The notes below the pieces were generated by a model. The model was not told the origin of the DNA. It worked only from the letters and a program-made list of their open reading frames with translations, and ran no database searches. The position numbers were made by a program, and so were the translations under genes. Shown in pieces: positions 57,820 to 64,000 of a DNA stretch of 64,000 nt (its first letter is position 1; every line of letters starts with the position of its first letter). Source of the DNA: Triatoma infestans (Eukaryota; Arthropoda; Insecta; Hemiptera; Reduviidae); assembly GCA_011037195.1 (NCBI GenBank), contig JAAEAF010000188.1, forward strand, positions 38,158-102,157, written 5' to 3'.

Positions 57820-58905
57820 CTAAGCTATTATACCTCCTTTTCTAAGCTGAGTTTCAATTTGGAGAATTTCATCTTGTCCGCCAGCGCTATCAAGAAGCTG
57901 CCTTAATCTATTTACTAGGATATTTGGATCAGTAAAGCCAGTGCCCGTCCTTACATGAAAAAGCTTTGAAATCACATTTTTGTACTTTATATTCGATCTA
58001 AGCTGTAGAATTGGCCCTGTAGGACTATGATTTCTAGTATGAGCGCTTGTCTGCACTAAAATTTTCTTATAGTTGTCATAGTCAGATTTTGTTACCTCAT
58101 TTAAATTTGGATTTTTCAAAAATAGTAGTTGAAATAACCCGGGTGTACCATAGTAGGTTTCTTCACCCACCTTTAGAATATCTCTGTTAATGGAGATCAC
58201 TGTATCACCAATAGTAAATCTATGTCCATCATATACAATTCCATATACGGTATCGAAATGTTTAATATCGTTGTTTACAATTTTGGCAATATACCTTGAA
58301 GATAGCTCACCAACTTCTCTCAAGTACTGTTTCAACATTTCTTCACCTTCAGGAGTTTGTGCTTCTTCTCGTACTGTCTGTAATGATGTCGACGGGCCAG
58401 CAATATCTCTTATAGCTGGATTAGGAGTAAAGTTTTCTTGTTTTATATTAGCTCGCGTTGAACGCCTGGGTGAACTTAGTTTTGGAGTTACGTGATATTT
58501 TAAAATTCTCTGGTTAACAAGTGAATATGGAGCTGAATTAGCAGCGATTCCTTCAATTACTTCCTCTCTAGGTGTTTGAGATTGAAGAGGTGTCATCGGA
58601 GTACTGCTACTTTCAGTCTTTGGAGATGAATATTGCAATCGTTGTGAAAATCTTGGTTTATTTACCGGAAGTTGAGGTGTTTCTTCAAATTCAGTAATCT
58701 GTCTCTACAGTGGTGGTGAATAGGTTTCAGGTTGCTCAAGTTTTCCTGACAGGTTACTGATAGAATTCAGTATAGGTTTATACTTCATTTTCAAGTATTC
58801 ATCAGTCTCTTCTCGATTTCTTTTTAACAAATTACATTTTTCTTGAATGGCCTTTCTAGTATTGATTATTTCACGCATTACAGCGTCAGATGTTGACGGT
58901 TCCAT
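57820..58905 (-). pseudogene. DUF8207-type protein with one in-frame TAG
   Basis: The ATG at 58905 opens 66 codons of charged helix (EIINTRKAIQEKCNLLKR) and then meets TAG at 58707-58705. The same frame continues unbroken for another 294 codons to TAG at 57822-57820. The downstream part has a Ser/Thr/Pro-rich, basic linker and a conserved C-terminal block (DTVYGIVYDG, ETYYGTPGLFQLLF, NYKKILVQT). I recognise the C-terminal block as the DUF8207 family, abundant in arthropod Polinton-like loci; its function is unknown. The second half has no nearby ATG of its own. Either a single nonsense mutation or programmed readthrough explains this; decay elsewhere in the element favours mutation. A virion or terminal-protein role is only speculation. 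Confidence 0.75.
57826..57832 (-). promoter_or_regulatory. TATA box of the integrase gene, at the DUF8207 stop
   Basis: GGTATAATAGC occupies the last sense codons of the DUF8207 frame, four nt before its TAG. A TCATT initiator follows about 31 nt on, just before the integrase ATG at 57792. Confidence 0.6.
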
Positions 58906-58937
58906 GTCTGGATGTAGTCTAAAGTCACTGCACTTAT

Positions 58938-59627
58938 TCAGGGTATTATATAGACGTCGAAACCCTTTCGATACCTTCCTTGATTAATCTCTCTGTCTTT
59001 ATCGAGCACTAGAAAACTGTACCTGTCGCCCTTCCAACACCAATGACAAACATCTCGAAAGATTTTAAATTCCATGTCAGAATTGACATGATCGTCGTAA
59101 ATTCGTCTCAGATTTAATTCATCTTGTCTAAACAGTATTAGGAAGTTGGCATTTTCTCGAACTAAATGTTTAGGGACTCTAGTGTAACTCTGACTTAGAT
59201 AAAAGATATCAACCCCATTGTGGCGCCCCATACAAAAATAAGATCTTACATTATCTTGTTTATCGCAGACAATATCATCGAATATAAAGATTGAATTGGG
59301 TAGGGCCTCTTTGGATGGAGGAACTTGAGAATTATCTTCATATTGATAAAATCCGACATCACTTATAGGTTCTAATATTTGTGCTAACTTCCTATATTTG
59401 GGCTGACTTAAGGATTTTGCAAACAAATAGATATTTTCAAATCTTAGCCCGTTTGAATCATAAATTAGACTTAACATAAGATTAGTTTTTCCGCAGTTGG
59501 AAGGCCCACATATTAGACATCTAATTGAGTCAGGGAAAAGTGGACCGTGTCTTGATTCTTTCTTAATCGGGGCGCCACCGTCTAGGTTTTGAATACGGAG
59601 CGTGGTATGTTGCTTCACCAAGCGCAT
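58938..59627 (-). CDS. A32-like/FtsK-HerA genome-packaging ATPase
   Basis: The ATG at 59627 gives 229 residues; an upstream GTG would add ten. Walker A is GPSNCGKTN (about 41-49) and Walker B is IFIFDDIV (about 113-120), followed by a YLSQSY sensor-like segment. Polintons and related viruses use such an ATPase to pump DNA into the capsid. The frame is undamaged. Its last codons overlap the TATA box of the next gene, and it has its own TATA box at 59664-59670 in the 170-nt gap after the polymerase. Confidence 0.9.
   Translation of the reverse strand: MRLVKQHTTLRIQNLDGGAPIKKESRHGPLFPDSIRCLICGPSNCGKTNLMLSLIYDSNGLRFENIYLFAKSLSQPKYRKLAQILEPISDVGFYQYEDNSQVPPSKEALPNSIFIFDDIVCDKQDNVRSYFCMGRHNGVDIFYLSQSYTRVPKHLVRENANFLILFRQDELNLRRIYDDHVNSDMEFKIFRDVCHWCWKGDRYSFLVLDKDREINQGRYRKGFDVYIIP
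58945..58952 (-). promoter_or_regulatory. TATA box of the DUF8207 gene, inside the ATPase 3' end
   Basis: CTATATAATACC lies in the last codons of the ATPase frame (its stop is at 58940-58938) and 40 nt before the ATG at 58905. Confidence 0.55.
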
Positions 59628-59663
59628 GATGGAATCTAACAAGAATCGCTCTCTCACCTCTCC

Positions 59664-59670
59664 TTATATA
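59664..59670 (-). promoter_or_regulatory. TATA box of the ATPase gene
   Basis: TATATAAGGAGAGG on the minus strand, 37 nt before the ATPase ATG and about 130 nt after the polymerase stop. This is the only internal gene with real intergenic space. Confidence 0.6.
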
Positions 59671-59800
59671 GTTTTTTGCAGACTATGTGCAATATCTAAC
59701 CTACAGAAAACCTAACTTAGCACCTAAAGAAATCCTATTATAATAAAGCTATGTACATATTTACATACAAACCCAGAACGCCATTACGTGGGTACGTCCG

Positions 59801-62800
59801 CTATAGCAAAGTGGCCAGGGCAAGAGTATGAACCTGATCGACTAGATGGCGTTTGGCGTCATAGGGTGAAAGGGATACTTTTCTTTGTTCGACAGAAAAG
59901 AGTTTATGTTGCTTCGATATAATTGTTCGAAAAGATATCATAAACTCCTTTCTGTCAAATAGGGCAGCCACATAATCATCAAATGTAATTTTCTTTTCTA
60001 CCGCTGCCCTCTTTATCACTTTTGCCCGTTTCATCTCTAGTCCCCGAATTCGTAGCGCATACATTTTTGCGCGGAGGCCCACGAATTCAGACACAGGCTC
60101 ACCGCTGGCCTCGTCCTTAAACTTCCCCAACACCTTCTTGTTTCTGTTACTGTGGCAGGGATGTCCCTTGGGGTAGTCTGATGTGTCCAGCTCGTTTAGC
60201 ATGGTAGTCATGTCCTGGTAGAAGTCGTCAGTTTTTATTTCATAAATAAAACTGTCCGTGTCAGTGTACAGTAATTTCAGTTGGCTAGTACCGTATCTGT
60301 CCAGCATTGTGTTGTAATGGAAGTCGTACATCCGGGCTTTTGACAGATCTAAAATGGCCATTCCTACATAAATAGGTTTGTTCATTGTGATCTGTTCGTA
60401 GTCCAGATGTACAGCAACCAGTGTCTCGGTATAAATCGTCCTGTCCTTGAAAGTCGGTTTGGCAATTAGTTTCCGTAATCTCCGTTCGTTTGTAACCAGT
60501 TCTATCTTCATTCTTTTCCGGACGTCTTCCATGAACTTTCCAAAGACAGCATTGTTCATAAGTTTGTAGAAGTCTTTGTCGAAATCGTTCGTCGCTTGTT
60601 GTCTCATTTGAGTGTTGAGGTCGATGTAAGAACTTAGCCAGCGGGACTGCCTGAAGCGTAGCGCTCGATGTATGCGTACTAATCGGAGACCAAGGCCCAT
60701 GGCCTGTTTCAAGTTGACGAAGTGGACAACGTATTTCTCCCTGCTAGATAATGGTGCTAATAATTTCTTATTAGTCCCTCCAGGAGGCACCATATTCTCC
60801 GGCAGAAGGGGGAAATCGTTGTGCAGTTCGTGCAACTCAGTCGGATACTCTATATCAGCTTCGACAATATACCCGAAGGGGCCATCTTCAGGTATACTGC
60901 CCCAATCTAGAGAATCAGGAATCTGAACCCATTCGAAACCCCCATAAGGAAGAGGATTTGACATTGCCCACCCATACAAATTGTTTGCGTCTAGGTAGGC
61001 AATGTACTTTGATTCGTTATGAGGGTCTCGATCTAGGTTCAGATGTTTATTATCGGCTTTGCTATAGCGGTGACTGCATTGGCATATGCCACCCCTTATC
61101 CCGCGTTCAACCATTAGGAGCTGGTCATAGTCGGTGAGTAGATCTAATTGTACCCCTGTACACTTCAACATGGCATCCCATGCCAGCCCGGGAGCCGTGA
61201 AATACCAGGCGGGGTCCAGTGAATATGCTCCTATGCAAACATCCCTGAAATTTTCAAAGGTGTCACACAGGAGCATTACGTCTACATTGAGGTAGAGTTC
61301 ACTGTACGCGCCCAGGGTTCTAATTCCAAACGCCTCCCATACTGACTGGGCATGCTGATAGTCCTCGTCTGAGATGTGGCATTCATTGAGGATGCTATAG
61401 AATGCCTCCTTAGGGGGTAGAACCGTCTCCCTAAGTTTCTCAAACGAGTCCGTGTAATCATAGGGGTACACTCCTTTCCGTGTGACCAGGTCCATCTTGT
61501 CGGCGGGGAAGAATTTACCCGTATCGATGAACTTATTGCGGGGCAAATTCTTCGACAACCTGTCCAAGCTGGAAGCCATGAATCTGAAGGTGTCCACAAA
61601 TCTGACGGTTAGGGCGCCCACTTGCTTACTAAAAGAGATATATTTCTCTTCGCTGTTGGGGATGACGTCAATACGACTATTGTCATACCCCAACTCGCGA
61701 ACTATAAAGTGGGCGTCGTAGCCGCTCAGATTGTGGAGGAAAACGGGAAGGAATCGAGGAGTACGATAAAGGATATTACATTGGGAATGGGCAGGACCAC
61801 GATACACACCAGTGATGTGGTCATGGTCTGCCACTTTTCTATTGGAGGAAAGGAAAGGTTTGGAACAGAGGTAACATTGCTGGGATTTCAGGAAGGCTTC
61901 CAGCTGGGATGGTGTCAGGGGTAGCATAGGCCGTTTCATGGAGTACACCTCGGCTACCTTTTCTGCCACTGCCTTTATATGTACCATAAACTTCTCTGCG
62001 GCGTCCTCACCTGTATAAATGTAAGGCTCCGCAGGGAAGTCAGCGGGTAGGCAGTGACGAGCTATGTCTTCTGCAACCTTGACATAGGTGCAGAAGCTCA
62101 TAGGCAGGTGGCTCTGGTAGGGTGTTGTTTGCGAAGTACCCGGATTGTTATTATTAATTTTCTTTAATATGCTTTCAAAATCAGCATAAATGACGATGGG
62201 GATCCTCAACTGATTCTGTACCTTCGTAAAAGATACAGTTGGTGGGGTCCCATCGTCATTGCATTCTGGCAATACAATCCGGCTAGGTCTATTCATTCCG
62301 CAGTACTCCATGTGCTCCTTCACCCGCTCAGCGATGCCTTCTCGATTCAAATTAAAATGCTGAAAGCATCGCTTGCAAACGTGTACCCTTTGTTCGTGTT
62401 TTGTAATCTGACGGGCCACTAACCTATCAAAATCACTTATATAAGTGTAGTGGCTCCTTCCATTTTCAAGTGTTAGGAGAAGGAGGTCTCTGTGGTCTTC
62501 CTTCTCCTGTTTAACCACTTTTAAAGGGTACACGTTACCTTTCTCTCCAAGGGTGAAAACATTAATACTTATATTGTTGTGCTTTTCAAATTTTTTCACC
62601 TCATGGAGAGGAGTGGGGAAGGATATGTAGCCAAAATTGTACCCATGTACGAGGTTTTTGTATTTACTTTGACGTTCTGGGTGTACTTTAACGAGGCGAG
62701 AGAGTATGGCGTACATGAAACATCGGTCGTCATTGTTTATTACATTTATTACCGCTTTCTTACTCGCTATATGTGGGGGCAATGGAATAAAACTTGAGCC

Positions 62801-62932
62801 CCCTAGCGGTTGAAAGCGGTTGACACGAAGGAGAACCCCATCAAGATTTTTAACGGACCAACCGCTCCCCTTTAAAGCTGACTCCTCCATCTCGGTAGCT
62901 ATCTTGGTATAGCTTTCACTTAAGCAATCCAA
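59801..62932 (-). CDS. Protein-primed family B DNA polymerase (pPolB)
   Basis: About 1043 residues are open. Exonuclease motifs: YADFES (249-254), NLSGYDAH (401-408), YLNVD (547-551). Polymerase motifs: DANNLYGWAM (648-657, motif A), KLMNNAVFGK (790-799, motif B), YTDTDS (889-894, motif C), with a basic KMYAL region near 956. Between Exo I and Exo II is a CYLC-to-CN cluster with DHDHITG (353-386) resembling an endonuclease VII/HNH zinc site. A second Cys/His cluster lies at 186-211. All catalytic acids are present, so the enzyme body looks functional. The frame opens with TTG; the first in-frame ATG is at 62890, so a functional start depends on the broken upstream zinc-finger segment. It would replicate the element with a terminal protein as primer; no terminal protein was identified. 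Confidence 0.95.
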   Translation of the reverse strand: MDCLSESYTKIATEMEESALKGSGWSVKNLDGVLLRVNRFQPLGGSSFIPLPPHIASKKAVINVINNDDRCFMYAILSRLVKVHPERQSKYKNLVHGYNFGYISFPTPLHEVKKFEKHNNISINVFTLGEKGNVYPLKVVKQEKEDHRDLLLLTLENGRSHYTYISDFDRLVARQITKHEQRVHVCKRCFQHFNLNREGIAERVKEHMEYCGMNRPSRIVLPECNDDGTPPTVSFTKVQNQLRIPIVIYADFESILKKINNNNPGTSQTTPYQSHLPMSFCTYVKVAEDIARHCLPADFPAEPYIYTGEDAAEKFMVHIKAVAEKVAEVYSMKRPMLPLTPSQLEAFLKSQQCYLCSKPFLSSNRKVADHDHITGVYRGPAHSQCNILYRTPRFLPVFLHNLSGYDAHFIVRELGYDNSRIDVIPNSEEKYISFSKQVGALTVRFVDTFRFMASSLDRLSKNLPRNKFIDTGKFFPADKMDLVTRKGVYPYDYTDSFEKLRETVLPPKEAFYSILNECHISDEDYQHAQSVWEAFGIRTLGAYSELYLNVDVMLLCDTFENFRDVCIGAYSLDPAWYFTAPGLAWDAMLKCTGVQLDLLTDYDQLLMVERGIRGGICQCSHRYSKADNKHLNLDRDPHNESKYIAYLDANNLYGWAMSNPLPYGGFEWVQIPDSLDWGSIPEDGPFGYIVEADIEYPTELHELHNDFPLLPENMVPPGGTNKKLLAPLSSREKYVVHFVNLKQAMGLGLRLVRIHRALRFRQSRWLSSYIDLNTQMRQQATNDFDKDFYKLMNNAVFGKFMEDVRKRMKIELVTNERRLRKLIAKPTFKDRTIYTETLVAVHLDYEQITMNKPIYVGMAILDLSKARMYDFHYNTMLDRYGTSQLKLLYTDTDSFIYEIKTDDFYQDMTTMLNELDTSDYPKGHPCHSNRNKKVLGKFKDEASGEPVSEFVGLRAKMYALRIRGLEMKRAKVIKRAAVEKKITFDDYVAALFDRKEFMISFRTIISKQHKLFSVEQRKVSLSPYDAKRHLVDQVHTLALATLL

Positions 62933-62967
62933 GATGGAGGAATCTTCATATAGTACTTTATTTTTGT

Positions 62968-63402
62968 CTAGAAGGCTCGATCACAGGTTTCACCTTTAGG
63001 ATTCTCGAACGTAGCCTCCAAGACCAAATTATACTTGAGGGGAGCATCAGTTTCTTCCAAGCATTCTTTTAGCAACCGATGCAGAGTCTCCGTCTGTGAA
63101 CATAGAAATTCTACTGCTTCGGATGCCTCAGTGCAAGGAAGAAAAAACGTTTTGAGGGTTCCTCCGTGGGCTGTTTCAATCTGATAAAGTTGCCCTTGTG
63201 CTACATCAATTCGGGCTCTTTTCCTCATGATGACCGATGTTTCACAGCGCCGCATGTGCGCAATCAACGTCTTCTTGGAAGAATAACCTTCTCCACACTT
63301 TTGACAAAGATGACGCTGATTGCGAACTGTGCAAGCTTGCTCATGTCGATTCTTGAGATATACCGTGTCGAAAACTTTACCGCAAATTTCGCACTCCATC
63401 AT
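62968..63402 (-). pseudogene. C2H2 zinc-finger N-terminal segment of the polymerase gene, separated by a stop and a frame change
   Basis: Two adjacent ATG codons (63402 and 63399) start an open frame that begins with two C2H2-like fingers (CEICGKVF to H, CQKCGEGY to H-x-C). A basic patch (MRKRARID) follows, then an alpha/beta stretch ending TFENPKGETCDRAF and a TAG at 62970-62968. The polymerase frame opens a few codons upstream of this stop in another frame and has no ATG of its own near its beginning. Related arthropod polymerases carry such fingers at their N-terminus (recalled, not checked). I therefore read this as the broken N-terminus of the polymerase rather than a separate gene. Nucleic-acid binding is inferred. 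Confidence 0.65.
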
Positions 63403-63466
63403 ATTCACACACAAACACAGAAATTAAATGTATACAAATATATATATATATATTTATAGAAATAAA

Positions 63467-63690
63467 ACTAATTACCTAAGAAAAACTAATTACTAAACCT
63501 AAGAAAAAATTATTTACAATATTATATATACACGAAATGAAAACTTAATGAAATAATTACACGAAAAAAAAATTAAAACTAATTACCTAAGAAAAACTAA
63601 TTACTAAACCTAAGAAAAAATTATTTACAATATTATATATACACGAAATGAAAACTTAATGCAATAATTACACGAAAAAAATATTAAAGA
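63467..63690. repeat. Two tandem ~111-bp repeats in the polymerase leader
   Basis: The segment starting ACTAATTACCTAAG at 63467 repeats at 63578 almost unchanged, and a more degenerate third part follows. Each unit carries a candidate CTTAG splice acceptor on the minus strand, so the duplication may multiply acceptors of a 5'-UTR intron. Confidence 0.75.
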
Positions 63691-63867
63691 ACGAAAATAT
63701 TAATATAATGCAAACAGAAAACTTAATGAAATAATACAACGAAAAAAATTAAAGAAACGAAAATATATATATATATTTAGTATACAACAAAAGAAAAAAG
63801 CAGATTTAAAATAATATTACTTACAGTTTAGAAGATCTTATTGATGTTGACACAAAAGCACTTACTT

Positions 63868-64000
63868 AACTGAATGATTCTGCTGGAACTCGCACTCGCC
63901 TTATATACCCTCGGAAAAAAGCTCAAGCTTCAATCCTATTGGCTGTTGAGTATGGTGACATCACTTTCTCGCAATTCTATTGGCTGATGAGAATGACGTC
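63868..64000 (-). promoter_or_regulatory. Promoter of the zinc-finger/polymerase transcript
   Basis: Reading leftward: TGACGTC at the window edge (63994-64000), CCAAT boxes (ATTGG on plus at 63979-63983 and 63938-63942), a TGATGTCA-like half-CRE (63955-63964), TATATAAGG (63901-63907) and TCATTCAGTT initiators (63868-63877) about 30 nt on. A strong GTAAGT donor (63819-63824) and TTTTTCTTAG acceptors (for example near 63473) suggest a 5'-UTR intron before the ATG at 63402. Confidence 0.7.

Larger units (their letters stand above)
51040..64000 (-). mobile_element. Polinton/Maverick-type (adintovirus-like) integrated element, right end outside window
   Basis: The hallmark set is present and co-directional: protein-primed polymerase B, DDE integrase with chromodomain, A32-like ATPase, adenain-like protease and a jelly-roll-type capsid protein. 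Each gene has its own TATA box. Most replication and packaging genes are open and the capsid gene is broken, so this is a recent but decaying copy. The left limit is approximate: it is placed before the 63-bp repeat array, where host and mariner-like sequence end. No terminal inverted repeat or target-site duplication could be shown because the partner end lies beyond 64,000. Confidence 0.85.

Noticed and set aside
59801..62932. Polymerase starting at the TTG at 62932
   Set aside because: TTG is not a normal eukaryotic start; the frame is better seen as continuing from a broken N-terminal segment, with a fallback ATG at 62890.

Overview
The window is an AT-rich, repeat-dense insect nuclear segment. 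The main evidence is a clip-domain serine protease homolog with GT-AG introns, an insect-type cytosolic sulfotransferase exon, and many insect-style LINEs, SINEs and DNA transposons. I could not place it more closely than insect; the element mix would fit a hemipteran with a large genome, which is inference only.

Layout. Positions 1-11.5 kb hold degraded transposable elements. From 11,571 to 46,300 (minus strand) lies one complete six-exon host gene for a 397-residue secreted clip-domain serine protease homolog. Its catalytic Ser is Gly, so it is probably a non-catalytic prophenoloxidase-cascade cofactor. Its 25.7-kb first intron has collected nested insertions: copies of a DINE/HINE-like repeat, three tRNA-type SINE families, several LINEs with target-site duplications, a hAT element with a perfect 8-bp duplication, an internally deleted PIF/Harbinger element and a direct duplication of about 1-2 kb. 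At 49,960-50,128 (plus strand) is one isolated sulfotransferase exon.

From about 51 kb to the right edge is a large Polinton/Maverick-type (adintovirus-like) integrated element, all of whose genes read leftward. In transcription order they are: a C2H2 zinc-finger segment, protein-primed DNA polymerase B, a packaging ATPase, a DUF8207-type protein, a DDE integrase with chromodomain, an adenain-like cysteine protease, a 53-residue ORF absent from simple long-ORF scans, the major capsid protein, a possible nuclease-like accessory protein and a small possible OB-fold protein. Polymerase body, integrase, protease and ATPase are open. The capsid gene has three frame changes, the nuclease-like gene one, the DUF8207 gene one in-frame stop, and the zinc-finger/polymerase junction a stop plus a frame change.

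The most interesting signal is the element's regulatory design. Nearly every gene has its own TATA box about 30 nt before a TCATT-type initiator. In three cases the stop codon of the upstream gene lies inside that TATA box, and in two more it lies within 12 nt. Gene ends carry 42-bp hairpin repeats, a ~75-bp element is repeated at two transcription-unit borders, and the left flank is an array of 63-bp CCAAT/GC-box repeats followed by a ~1.2-kb minisatellite rich in TGACGTCA and CATG palindromes that resemble p53-family sites. Neither terminal inverted repeat of the element could be defined because the right end is outside the window.
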